From positions 1 through 50,597 of the forward strand of contig DASXCO010000238.1 of assembly GCA_036491125.1 (NCBI GenBank): 50,597 nucleotides of DNA. Direction: 5' to 3'. The position numbers and the translations under genes were made by a program. The notes under the pieces were generated by a model that worked only from the letters and a program-made list of their open reading frames with translations, was not told the origin of the DNA and made no database searches. Of the stretch, positions 1-9,073 are shown one piece after another (positions within the stretch are counted from its first letter, which is position 1; each line of letters opens with the position of its first letter). Source of the DNA: Acidimicrobiales bacterium. GTDB lineage: Bacteria; Actinomycetota; Acidimicrobiia; Acidimicrobiales; AC-9.

Positions 1-135
1 CGTCTCTGACAGATTCATCTCGCTCGCGACAGCTTGCATTCGCGCCTCGGTCGGAAACTCGTCCACGATCGCGATCGCAGCCGGGTTGCCCGAGAAGGCG
101 CGGTCAGTGAAGGCGTCGACGACGATCAACACCAT
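1..135 (-). CDS. PhzF family isomerase/epimerase, N-terminal fragment (runs off left edge)
   Basis: Forty-five codons are visible, from an ATG at 135-133 to the window edge. The translation includes VDAFTDRAFSGNPAA and then ARMQAVASEMNLSET. This is the characteristic start of the PhzF/YddE family (diaminopimelate-epimerase-like fold), in which the FxGNPA(A) segment and the MNLSET segment with its catalytic Glu lie at the N-terminus. Members are cytoplasmic isomerases; the physiological substrate of most is unknown. No strong Shine-Dalgarno precedes the ATG. It follows the methyltransferase remnant on the same strand, about 66 bp downstream. The gene is broken only by the end of the window; nothing suggests a real truncation. 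Confidence 0.85.
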   Translation of the reverse strand, partial: MVLIVVDAFTDRAFSGNPAAIAIVDEFPTEARMQAVASEMNLSET

Positions 136-201
136 GTCATCACCAGCCTGCCAACACCGTTCTCGAGGCTGGAGCGCGTGTGGCCGCCAACGACCAAGCC
201 G

Positions 202-589
202 TTAGTGATGCGACCACGCGACCTGCCCGACAAGATCGTCGAAGGTCTCGATGCCGACGTGATCAGGGTCGAGGGTGAAGATCCGGCCGACCTCCCCTCG
301 GGGAACCCGGCGCAGCTGGGGTACGATGACCTCCACGACGAAGCATCCACCCGGCTCGAGGTGGGCCGCTGCGTTGACGAAGACCGCCAGCTGCTCTTCC
401 TGAGTGGTCACGTTCATGCAGCGGCAGCGCGACCCGTCCAGTCCCGATGGCGAGCTCGAGAGCGGGGCCGCCTTGGGCCAGTTCGGCAAGGAGGTCGACA
501 GTCGGACCAATGACCGACGGCTCGAACATCGCCGCGTAAGTCGCGTCGTAGGCATCGGCGACGTCTCGGCCCCACGTGATCGATGCCAT
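202..589 (-). pseudogene. SAM-dependent methyltransferase remnant with internal out-of-frame deletion
   Basis: From the ATG at 589-587 the frame reads a class I methyltransferase N-terminus (MASITWGRDVADAYDATY) with the SAM-binding motif LELAIGTGRVALPLHER. Near position 417 the homologous reading moves to another frame, giving MNVTTQEEQLAVF then LEPGGCFVVEV, up to a TAA at 204-202. In intact relatives as I recall them, some 40-50 residues lie between LPLHER and NTIMNVTTQ. The DNA at the joint, catgaacg, could encode both LHER and IMNV, so the loss looks like a deletion between short direct repeats. The usual C-terminal 60 or so residues are also missing after VAWSHH. It is probably non-functional. 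An assembly artefact is the alternative. Confidence 0.75.
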
Positions 590-642
590 AGGCGGCAGCC
601 TGACACGAACTGTGCTCGCTGCCCACCGGATTCCCGGGATGC

Positions 643-1398
643 TCAGCGGGGCTTCGAGGCTTCGATGAGAAACCGGCTGGCGAAGGCCACGAACGACCCA
701 TCTCGCTGGATCTGCTCGTGCAGGGCTCGCAGCTGCTCGGAGAATCCGGCCACAGTGAAGCCAGGGACGATCCACACCACGAGGCGCAGAAAGTAGACGA
801 CGGCGCCCACGTCGTAGAAGACCGTCCGAAGCCGCTCGTGACGAAGGTCTTCGACCACGAGGCCGGCAGCCTCGGCCCCTCGTCGGGCGAGCTCCGGATG
901 TCGTTTCGATCCCGCGGGCAGTGGGCCGAGCATGAGCTCGCTCAGCTCTCGAAGACTGTCCGGCCCGACCTGCTGGGACAGATATCGACCGCCCGGACGC
1001 ACGACGCGAGAGATCTCCTCCCAGCATGTATCGACCGGATGTCGACTCGTCACCAGGTCGAAGACCGCGCTCGGGAATGGCAGCGTCCCGGCATCTCGGG
1101 CGGCAACAATGTGTGCGCCGCGCGGCAGCAACCGTCGGCCGGCGACGACGACATTGGGTGGGTAGTCCTCGGTGGCGACCATCAACGGCGGAACATATGG
1201 CAGGCCCGCGAGCATCTCCCCGCCACCTGACTGCAGATCGAGCATCCGCGACGCTCGAGCGGCGCGCTCGGCGACTCGGTCCGCGTAGCGCCAGCTCGGC
1301 CGGTCCTCGGTCGCTCGGCCTTCCAACCATGTGAAATCCCATCCGTCGATCGGGGCCGCCTCCGCTTCTGCGATCAGCTCCTCGATGGTCACCTCCAC
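643..1398 (-). CDS. Class I SAM-dependent methyltransferase
   Basis: A 251-residue protein with a methyltransferase-11-like layout. Motif I is degenerate but recognisable (ASRMLDLQSGGGEMLAGL, about residues 49-66). An acidic strand-end follows (VATEDYPPN), then DAGTLPFPSAVFDLVTSRH, the usual motif IV/DLV region, and RVVRPGGRYLSQQVG, the post-motif III loop. The C-terminal third (YDVGAVVYFLRLVVWIVPGF) is typical of a family seen in soil actinobacteria and Chloroflexi whose substrate is unknown. It is transcribed toward the methyltransferase remnant 53 bp downstream and could share a transcript with it. The substrate cannot be inferred. Confidence 0.85.
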   Translation of the reverse strand: MEVTIEELIAEAEAAPIDGWDFTWLEGRATEDRPSWRYADRVAERAARASRMLDLQSGGGEMLAGLPYVPPLMVATEDYPPNVVVAGRRLLPRGAHIVAARDAGTLPFPSAVFDLVTSRHPVDTCWEEISRVVRPGGRYLSQQVGPDSLRELSELMLGPLPAGSKRHPELARRGAEAAGLVVEDLRHERLRTVFYDVGAVVYFLRLVVWIVPGFTVAGFSEQLRALHEQIQRDGSFVAFASRFLIEASKPR

Positions 1399-1429
1399 AC
1401 CGATGATCCTCCCAGCCGGAGCCCCGCGG

Positions 1430-2020
1430 TCACCTCGATCGGCGGTCGACGAGGTGCGTGACCCGATCGCCTTCGATGACCGTCGGATTCTCGAACATGA
1501 TGGGCGAAATGGTCAGGTTGTCGAAGAACCTGATGCCCTCTCCCAGCAGGACGGGCACCAGCTCGATGCTCAGCTCGTCGAGGAGTCCCGAGTTGAGGCA
1601 CTGCTGGATGATGTTGGGGCCGGCGAGGCCAACCGTCTTGTCGCCGGCCACCTCGCTCGCCTGGGCCACCGCACTCCCCACGCCGTCAGTGACGATCGTG
1701 AACGGCGCATCCGCACGGGGCCATCCGTCCGGGACGCTGTGGCTGACCACGAAGACCGGCGCGCCGAAGGGGTGGCTCCCAGCCCAGCCCTGGGTGTAGT
1801 CGAACACCCTCCGACCGACCACGAGCGCACCAACCTTGGCGATGGCATCGCGGAGATAGGTGGCGCTGGCCAGCGTGACGTGCGAGACCATGTCGTTTCC
1901 CGGCCAGTGGATCTCGACCTCGCCGTTGCCGTACCAGTCGAACAGGTGTCGGACGCTGTCGTCGGGATGGGCGATGAAGCCGTCCAAGGACATGCTCAAA
2001 CCGGCCACGACTGTCGCCAC
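1430..2020 (-). CDS. Dihydrofolate reductase / RibD C-terminal domain family protein
   Basis: A 196-residue single-domain protein of the DHFR-like fold. Visible marks are VVAGLSMSLDGFIAHPDD at the N-terminus, the family signature with the conserved SLDGF, then VGALVVGRRVFDYTQGW and the C-terminal VPVLLGEGIRFFD. A GTG at 2020-2018 is preceded by GGAAGGAG, a strong Shine-Dalgarno, so it is preferred over an upstream ATG at 2101 that would add 27 atypical residues. Members probably reduce pteridine- or flavin-like substrates with NAD(P)H, but most are uncharacterised. It is transcribed in the same direction as the methyltransferase downstream, 31 bp away. Confidence 0.88.
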   Translation of the reverse strand: MATVVAGLSMSLDGFIAHPDDSVRHLFDWYGNGEVEIHWPGNDMVSHVTLASATYLRDAIAKVGALVVGRRVFDYTQGWAGSHPFGAPVFVVSHSVPDGWPRADAPFTIVTDGVGSAVAQASEVAGDKTVGLAGPNIIQQCLNSGLLDELSIELVPVLLGEGIRFFDNLTISPIMFENPTVIEGDRVTHLVDRRSR

Positions 2021-2117
2021 GGGCCTCTCCTTCCGATGATCGTTTGCTCCGTGGGAGGTCCGACGGCGTAGGCCTTGGGATCTCATCGCGGTGACCGTCA
2101 CTGCCCGGATCCCTTGT

Positions 2118-2519
2118 TCAGCGAAGCTGACGGCGTCGCCGGAGATAGTTGTCGGCCTCGTGCGGAGGCGCGCACGCCAGCCAGGCGTCGACCACCAGCT
2201 CCCGTAGTGCCTTCTTGGCCACGGCCGTCAGCTGGATGAGGACCGCGGCGAATCCGTCGAAGTGGGGGATGGTGAAGCACCCTTTGATAGAGGCCGAGAG
2301 GACGGCCTCCTTGTCGACGAGGTCCGCGGTGCGGAGGGCGAGGATCGGTCCATCTGGCGGCGTCGTCACGCCGTACCGCTTGATGTCGGCCTTGCTGAAG
2401 GGCCGGATCCAGGCGAACGCCTTACGGTCGACGAACCAGGTGGGGGTCCCATGGCGCTCACCTTCGGTGACCTCGGGGAGCTCCCGTGCGATGCGCGCGA
2501 CATCGTCGATTGTCGCCAT
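2118..2519 (-). CDS. MmcQ/YjbR family protein
   Basis: A 133-residue protein matching the MmcQ/YjbR (CyaY-like fold) family. It has an N-terminal helix (DVARIARELPEVTEGERHGTPTWFVDRKAFAWI), a central LALRTADLVDKEAVL strand pair, and the C-terminal IQLTAVAKKALRELVVDAWLACAPP helix typical of the family. Members are small cytoplasmic proteins often annotated as DNA-binding on structural grounds; a role is not established. The length is normal. It is divergent from the adenosylhomocysteinase gene, with about 75 bp between them. Confidence 0.88.
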   Translation of the reverse strand: MATIDDVARIARELPEVTEGERHGTPTWFVDRKAFAWIRPFSKADIKRYGVTTPPDGPILALRTADLVDKEAVLSASIKGCFTIPHFDGFAAVLIQLTAVAKKALRELVVDAWLACAPPHEADNYLRRRRQLR

Positions 2520-2595
2520 GCAGGCACCCTAACGCCCGGTACCATCTGTTACCCCGGTCGGGGGGAATGATGGGGGACCCGCCCGGTGCACCATA

Positions 2596-4071
<1,476 letters not shown>

Positions 4072-4080
4072 CGCGGACGG

Positions 4081-4647
4081 TCAGGGGCGGCGGCCCAGCG
4101 CGGCGAGCAGGCGAGTCTGGGGGTCGGCGCTGGGCGGAATGGAGATGTCGCCGCCGAACATCCCAGTGCTCCGGAACATCTCGGCCTGCGGTTCGACCTC
4201 GCCCCAGCAGGCGTCGACGAGGGCGGGATCGAGCGTCCGGTCCTGGCCGGTGGCAGCGGCGAGATCCCAGCCGTGGATCAGGACATCGATGAACCGGTGT
4301 GCCGCATAGACGGACCCTGGGACCGGTCCATACGACACGGCACACGGTGCGTCGAGCGCGCCGGGTGCCTCGAACGCGGCCGCGGCCGCTTCGGCGGACC
4401 GGTCGTAGGCGTCCAGCGGATCGGCGCCGAGCTGGTCGCCATCGAGCCTCGATCCGACCCCGTCGATGGTGGCGCCGCGGGCGAGCTCGGCGGCCCACCA
4501 GTTGCCGGAGACGAGGTGGTTGAGCAGCTCGCCGACGTTCCAGTCGGCACAGGGCGTCGGCTCGGTCATCTGGCGTGGATCGATGGCCGCCACGACGGGG
4601 CGCATAGCCGCGAGTGCATCCCGGTGTCGCGCTGCGATGTCGGTCAT
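4081..4647 (-). CDS. TIGR03086 family metal-binding protein (mycothiol isomerase-like, DinB fold)
   Basis: A 188-residue four-helix protein. It contains PTPCADWNVGELLNHLVSGNWW, the hallmark N-terminal segment of the TIGR03086 / maleylpyruvate isomerase N-terminal family with the first metal-binding His in LLNH. It also has AHRFIDVLIHGWDLAAATGQ, which holds the second His pair (DVLIHGWD). Proteins of this fold bind a divalent metal and in several cases act with a low-molecular-weight thiol, mycothiol in actinobacteria. The substrate is unknown. It is convergent with ahcY (9 bp apart) and divergent from a TetR gene whose palindromic operator lies in the shared upstream region, so TetR control is plausible. 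Confidence 0.88.
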   Translation of the reverse strand: MTDIAARHRDALAAMRPVVAAIDPRQMTEPTPCADWNVGELLNHLVSGNWWAAELARGATIDGVGSRLDGDQLGADPLDAYDRSAEAAAAAFEAPGALDAPCAVSYGPVPGSVYAAHRFIDVLIHGWDLAAATGQDRTLDPALVDACWGEVEPQAEMFRSTGMFGGDISIPPSADPQTRLLAALGRRP

Positions 4648-4743
4648 GGTGTCCGCGCTCCGCCGGCCGCCTCAACGATCCGATGCTCGGTCTCCTGCAT
4701 TGATCCCCCTCTGCCGCTCTTACGCCCGGCCCACTTGGTACGC

Positions 4744-4761
4744 TTACCTACCAGTAGGTAA
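4744..4761. promoter_or_regulatory. Palindromic operator between TIGR03086 gene and TetR gene
   Basis: TTACCTAC-CA-GTAGGTAA is a perfect 8+8 bp inverted repeat with a 2 bp centre. It ends 24 bp before the TetR GTG start. Size and placement match TetR-family operators that control the regulator and a divergent gene. Function is inferred from position. Confidence 0.75.
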
Positions 4762-4785
4762 GTCCACTGGCAGCTCGATGTCAAG

Positions 4786-5436
4786 GTGGAACCGGAGCAC
4801 TCCGAGGAGGTGGCCCCGACGGCAGCGCGACGACAGCACAGCGACACGGATACGGCGTCACAGATCCTCGACGTCGCCGAGCGGCTCGCGCAACGCCGAG
4901 GGTTCAACGGCTTCAGCTATGCCGACATAGCCGACGAGCTGCACATCACCAAGCCTGCGCTGCACTATCACTTCGCCAGCAAGGCGATCCTCGGGGAAGC
5001 TCTGATTCGGCGCTACGCGGCGTGGTTCGCCGAGGCGCTCACCGCGGTCGACACCGACTTGGCGGATGCGCCGGCCAAGCTCGAGGCCTACGCCGACCTG
5101 TACCTGGACGTGCTCCGCAACCAGCGGATGTGCCTCTGCGGCATGCTGGCCTCGGAGTACCAGACGCTCCCCGAGCCCATCCAGCGGGCGGTCATCCGCT
5201 TCTTCGACGACAACGAGGCGTGGCTGGAGGGCGTGCTCGAGCAGGGCCAGCGGGAAGGCAGCCTGCACGTCTCGGGCTCGAGGAGCGAGGCGGCCCGCAC
5301 GATCGTGAGCGCCCTCGAAGGCGCCATGCTCGTGGCCCGCCCCTACGGCGACGTCGCCCGCTTCCAGGCCGCGGCGACGCGCTTGCTCGAGGGGCTGGCA
5401 AGCCCGCAGCGCGCCGAGGCCGCCGGTAGACGGTAG
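4786..5436 (+). CDS. TetR/AcrR family transcriptional regulator
   Basis: A 216-residue regulator. The N-terminal helix-turn-helix runs from about residue 24 (ASQILDVAERLAQRRGFNGFSYADIADELHITKPALHYHFASKAILGEALI), a textbook TetR DNA-binding domain with the conserved LHYHF recognition segment. The C-terminal ligand domain (LYLDVLRNQRMCLCGMLASEYQTLPEPIQRAV) resembles the TetR_C_33/AcrR group, with Cys-rich CLCGM and FFDDNEAWLE. The GTG start at 4786 fits the domain boundary. A perfect palindromic operator lies just upstream at 4744-4761, implying autoregulation and control of the divergent TIGR03086 gene. The inducer is unknown. Confidence 0.92.
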   Translation: MEPEHSEEVAPTAARRQHSDTDTASQILDVAERLAQRRGFNGFSYADIADELHITKPALHYHFASKAILGEALIRRYAAWFAEALTAVDTDLADAPAKLEAYADLYLDVLRNQRMCLCGMLASEYQTLPEPIQRAVIRFFDDNEAWLEGVLEQGQREGSLHVSGSRSEAARTIVSALEGAMLVARPYGDVARFQAAATRLLEGLASPQRAEAAGRR

Positions 5437-5532
5437 GCCGCCACCGGGCGATCCGGAGTGTGGATCTGCGGGCAGGGCTTGACAACGCGGCGGGAAGCGC
5501 CAACCGTAAGCGTCGACGAAGGGAGCCCTTGG

Positions 5533-6570
5533 ATGCCGTCTGCGACCATTATCAGCGACGATGTACGGAGAGCCGAGGCCACGCCGGCCGACGGGCGGCT
5601 CCTCGTCGCACCCGAGCGACTGGTCGAGGCGATCGGCTGGGAGCTCGAGCCCGAGGGTCTGTGCCGGGGCGAGATGTGCGTCCCGGTGCGTGATCGGGCG
5701 TCGCTGTTCGTGGGGGACGAGGTGGACCTGGCGGCCGTCGCCGCGGCCCTGGGGCGAGCGGCCGTCGTCGACGCCCCCGGGAGGATCGCCGCCCTGGCGA
5801 TGGACGCCGAGGGGCGTCGTCAGGCGCTCGACTCGCTACGCGCACCTCCCTTCGTCCTCGACGACCTCGATGGACACCCGCACCGGCTGGACGAGTGGCG
5901 CGGGCGCAAGAAGCTGCTGGTCGCCTTCGCCTCGTGGTGAGGCTGCCGCTATGACCTGCCCGGGTGGCAGGCACTGCAGGACGAGCTCGCCGGCGACGGC
6001 CTCACCGTGGTCGCTGTCGCCATCGACGATTCGCCCGACGACGTGCGCCCGTGGGTCGAGCACATCACTTTCCCGGTGCTCATCGACCCCAACCACGTGC
6101 TCACCGAGATCTACGCCATCAGCAACGTCCCGACCGTCATCTGGATCGACGAGGACAACAGGATCGTGCGGCCCAACGGCGTCGCGTTCGGCACAGACAT
6201 GTTCAAGGACTTCACGGGCGTGGAAGCCGCCCCGCACATGGAAGCGGTGAGGCGGTGGGTCCGTGGCGGTGAGGTGCCGATCGTGGCCGACGAGGCCCGG
6301 CGGGCTGTCGGTGACCTCAGCCCCGACGAGGTGCTCGCTCGCCTGCACTTCCGCATCGCCGCCGAGGCCCGCCGGCAAGGCGACGAGGTGACGGCGCGCC
6401 GTCACTTCAAGGAGGCCGGCGACCTGGCCCCCAACGACTTCACGATCAGGCGTGCCGCCATGCCGCTCGTCGGGGAAGATCCCTTCGGGGAGGAGTTCTT
6501 CGACCTCTACCAGGAATGGCAGCGGGCGGGCAGCCCGTACCACGGCCTGTCGGCGGGCGAAGCGACCTGA
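5533..6570 (+). CDS. Redoxin (ResA/TlpA-like) selenoprotein with in-frame UGA at residue 136
   Basis: The frame from the ATG at 5533 (GGGAG about 7 nt upstream) runs 345 residues if the UGA at 5938-5940 is read through. Before the UGA the protein has GWELEPEGLCRGEMCVPV and a thioredoxin-fold entry KKLLVAFASW. After it comes GCRYDLPGWQALQDEL in the same frame, then VVAVAIDDSPDDVRPWV, YAISNVPTVIWIDEDNRIVRPN with the cis-Pro, and a helical C-terminal tail (ARRHFKEAGDLAPNDFTIRR). The UGA therefore occupies the position of the reactive Cys in a W-x-G-C-R redox motif. I recall a redoxin family described with Sec at this WAxxUGxR site. A hairpin lies 14 nt after the UGA (separate entry). A TTGACA at 5479-5484 may be a -35 box. 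A point-mutated Cys codon or sequencing error is the alternative, but the undisturbed downstream frame argues for decoding. Confidence 0.85.
5953..5972 (+). promoter_or_regulatory. SECIS-like hairpin downstream of the redoxin UGA
   Basis: CCTGCC (5955-5960), loop CGGGT, GGCAGG (5966-5971) form a perfect 6 bp stem, extendable by a G-C pair across one bulged A. The second loop base is G and lies 21 nt after the UGA. Bacterial SECIS elements typically have a small loop with G in its first two positions, 16-37 nt after the UGA. This supports selenocysteine insertion but was identified by eye. Confidence 0.6.
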
Positions 6571-7265
6571 GCGCAGCCCGGAAGCCCGCAACGACAACAC
6601 CCGGCAAGCCGGCCCGCCCGGCGCGCCGGGCGACCCCCGCAGCCGCCGCCCGGGAGCTGGCCACCAGGGACCCGGTGGTCGCCCGCCTCCTCGAGGCGGT
6701 CGGACCACCTCGGTTCCGAACGCCGATGGAGACCCACTTCGCCGCCCTGGTGCGGTCCGTGACCTACCAGCAGCTCGCCGGGCCCGCCGCGGCCGCCATC
6801 CACGGCCGGCTCATCGCCGCCCTCGGTGGCGACGTCAACCCCGAGGGGATGCTCGCCCTGTCGTCGGAGGAGCTGCGCGCCGCCGGGCTCTCGGGCAACA
6901 AGGCGGCGTCGCTGCAGGACCTGGCGGGCAAGGTCCTCGACGGCACGGTGGTGCTGGATCCCCGGGGCCTGTCGCGCGAGGGCGACGAGGATGTCATCAC
7001 CCGGCTGTCGAGCGTCCGCGGCATCGGCCGCTGGAGCGCCGAGATGTTCCTCATGTTCCAGCTCCGCCGTCTCGACGTATGGCCCACCGGCGATCTCGGC
7101 GTGCGCCGGGGCTACGGCCTGGCGTGGGGCATCCCCATGCCGACCCCGCGCCAGCTGGAGCCGCTGGGGGACCCGTTCCGGCCCTATCGCACGGTCGTGG
7201 CCTGGTACTGCTGGCGAGCGAGCGAGCTCTACGCCGGCACCGCCGAGAGCGCGGTCACCCGGTAG
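6516..7265 (+). CDS. DNA-3-methyladenine glycosylase-like HhH-GPD protein (AlkA type)
   Basis: A base-excision repair glycosylase removing alkylated bases. It contains the AlkA-type entry FAALVRSVTYQQLAGPAAAAIHGRL, a helix-hairpin-helix (LSSVRGIGRWSAEMFLMF) and the catalytic Asp in WPTGDLGVRRGYG (D193 counted from 6516), followed by the family's WRASELY end. The start is uncertain. The ATG at 6516 overlaps the redoxin gene by 55 bp and adds an Ala/Pro/Arg-rich tail of about 45 residues. The next in-frame candidate is a GTG within DPVVARLL, which would trim the domain. It probably shares a transcript with the redoxin gene. Confidence 0.9.
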   Translation: MAAGGQPVPRPVGGRSDLSAARKPATTTPGKPARPARRATPAAAARELATRDPVVARLLEAVGPPRFRTPMETHFAALVRSVTYQQLAGPAAAAIHGRLIAALGGDVNPEGMLALSSEELRAAGLSGNKAASLQDLAGKVLDGTVVLDPRGLSREGDEDVITRLSSVRGIGRWSAEMFLMFQLRRLDVWPTGDLGVRRGYGLAWGIPMPTPRQLEPLGDPFRPYRTVVAWYCWRASELYAGTAESAVTR

Positions 7266-7271
7266 ACGTCC

Positions 7272-8015
7272 TCAGTCGTTGTCGCTGCCGAAGTGGATCC
7301 CGCCTCCACCGTCGCCCTTGGCCTCGGGATGGACGATGTACGGGTTGATGGCGCTGGCCAGGTTGGGAAGCGGCAGCGTCTGCAACCACACCTTCCCGGG
7401 CCCGGTGAGGGCGGCCAGGAAGAGGACCTCGGCTCCGAAGACGACGTTCTTCACGCCCTTGATGCGGTCGATCGTGTAGCTCACAGTGGCGTCCAGCATG
7501 CCGACGTGGCCTGGGTGGACCTTCATGGTCTCGCCGGCCGCCAGCTCGTAGGTGACGACCTCGCCATCGAGCTCGACCCACGCCTGTCCCTGACCCCCGA
7601 CCTTCTGCAGGACGAAGCCGGCTCCGCCGAAGAGGCCCGCCCCGAGCTTCTGCTGGAAGGCGATGCTCAGCTCGACGCCGGGCTCGCCGCACAGGTACCC
7701 CCCGCGGTGGATGAGGTACTCGTTGGCCCCCCCGACCTCGATGGGCAGGATGTGTCCGGGCACCTTGGTGGCGAAGGCCACCATGCCGGAGCTGCCGTTG
7801 GCCCGGTACTCGGTCATGAAGAGCGAGCCACCGCCGACAGCGCGCTTGAGCGCGCCGAACACACCTTTGGACCCCGCCGTCTTGCTCGCCGAAGTGGACA
7901 GCTCGATCGGGCCGGTCATCCACGAGAGCTCGCCCGACTCGGCTACGACGCTCTCGCCTGAATCCAGCTTCATCTCCAGGACCGGCATGACCGTCCCGAT
8001 CACCTGATGGTCCAC
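7272..8015 (-). CDS. TIGR00266 / AIM24 family protein
   Basis: A 247-residue, Gly-rich all-beta protein of the AIM24 family. Recognisable segments are MPVLEMKLDSGESVVAESGELSWM at the N-terminus, KRAVGGGSLFMTEY, the repeated GGYLCGEPGVELSIAF and the C-terminal GPGKVWLQTLPLPNLASAI, the family's most conserved block. Bacterial members form double-psi-barrel-like trimers and are of unknown function; the yeast homologue is a mitochondrial protein affecting inner-membrane organisation. There is no signal peptide. It ends 6 bp from the convergent glycosylase gene and starts divergently from the hydroxylase gene at 8150. Confidence 0.92.
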   Translation of the reverse strand: MDHQVIGTVMPVLEMKLDSGESVVAESGELSWMTGPIELSTSASKTAGSKGVFGALKRAVGGGSLFMTEYRANGSSGMVAFATKVPGHILPIEVGGANEYLIHRGGYLCGEPGVELSIAFQQKLGAGLFGGAGFVLQKVGGQGQAWVELDGEVVTYELAAGETMKVHPGHVGMLDATVSYTIDRIKGVKNVVFGAEVLFLAALTGPGKVWLQTLPLPNLASAINPYIVHPEAKGDGGGGIHFGSDND

Positions 8016-8149
8016 GACTTCCCCTCCTGGTCGTCGGCCGCCGACTCAGGGTAGCGACCCGAGCGGCCGATGGCCCGGGTAACGACCTCCTCACAGGATG
8101 CTCACACTTCTCTTCCCTGCACCTTACGTGAGGCGGGCATGATCGATCC

Positions 8150-9010
8150 GTGGCGTTGACCGAGGCCCGCGTCCGCTGGGAGTCCGCAGCCGACCGCCCC
8201 CGGCTCGTCCCCACGGTGTTGACCGTCGCCCTCCTCGCGACAGGCGTCGCCGTCCGCAGCCGGCTGCTCTTCGGCTTCGTGGTTCTGGTTGCCATCTTCG
8301 TTCCGATGGAGAAGCTCTTCTCCCTGCACCCTCGGCGGCTGTTCCGCAGGGGCTGGGCAACGGATCTCGTCCATTTCTTCGTCACCAACCTCTTCATCAC
8401 GGTCGGCTTCCTGGCCGCGGCCGCCGTGTTCGCGACGGTGCTGCGGGCCGCCCTCGGAGACGGGCTCGCCCATGTCGTCCATGCTCAGCCGCAGGGCGCC
8501 CAGGTCACCGAGGGCCTCCTGCTCGCCGAGCTGTTGTTCTACTGGGCCCACCGGACGAGCCATCATCTCGGCCTGCTCTGGCGCTTTCACGCCATCCACC
8601 ACAGCATCAGCGAGATGGACTGGCTGGCCGCTGCCCGGCAGCACCCCCTCGACGCCGTGTTCCACCGGGTCTTCGTCGCCATCCCACTGTTCCTGCTGGG
8701 CTTCACCCGGCTGACCGTGGGTGTGGTGGTGCTGTTCGCTGCCTTCAACGCGCTCTTCATCCATTCGAACGTGCGGTTCCGCTTCGGGCCTCTCCGCTGG
8801 GTCATCGCCACGCCCGAGTTCCATCACTGGCACCATGCCAACGAGCTCGAGGCGGTGAACAAGAACTTCGCCGGGGGGCTGCCGGTGCTCGACGTGCTGT
8901 TCGGGACCGCCTACCTGCCGAAGGGTCGGGTGCCGGCGGCGTACGGCATCGACGAGCCCGTGCCCGGCGAGTACCTCCGCCAGCTGACCCATCCGTTTCG
9001 CCGCGCCTAG
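8150..9010 (+). CDS. Sterol desaturase / fatty acid hydroxylase family membrane protein
   Basis: A 286-residue integral membrane di-iron oxygenase-type protein. The histidine clusters that bind the metal are all present: H134RTSHH, H147AIHH and H225HWHHAN. Hydrophobic segments lie around residues 22-54, 75-100 and 183-205. The family hydroxylates or desaturates lipids (sterols, carotenoids, fatty acids) at the cytoplasmic membrane using O2; the substrate here is not determinable. It starts with GTG. It is followed 63 bp later by the sulfatase gene on the same strand. Confidence 0.92.
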   Translation: MALTEARVRWESAADRPRLVPTVLTVALLATGVAVRSRLLFGFVVLVAIFVPMEKLFSLHPRRLFRRGWATDLVHFFVTNLFITVGFLAAAAVFATVLRAALGDGLAHVVHAQPQGAQVTEGLLLAELLFYWAHRTSHHLGLLWRFHAIHHSISEMDWLAAARQHPLDAVFHRVFVAIPLFLLGFTRLTVGVVVLFAAFNALFIHSNVRFRFGPLRWVIATPEFHHWHHANELEAVNKNFAGGLPVLDVLFGTAYLPKGRVPAAYGIDEPVPGEYLRQLTHPFRRA

Positions 9011-9073
9011 TCTCGCTCGCGCCGGCCCGGGAGGCCGGCCGAGGGAGCACTGCGAAGAAGGAGTGAGGTCGAC

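Noticed and set aside
202-204. TAA in the methyltransferase remnant as a recoded codon
   Set aside because: It is TAA, not TGA, and the frame is already disrupted upstream; decay is the simpler explanation.
2520-2595. Possible SAH or SAM riboswitch ahead of ahcY
   Set aside because: Only about 75 bp are available and no conserved riboswitch core or pseudoknot sequence could be recognised.
8016-8149. CCTCAC/GTGAGG inverted bases between divergent genes as an operator
   Set aside because: Arms are short and far apart; likely chance at this base composition.
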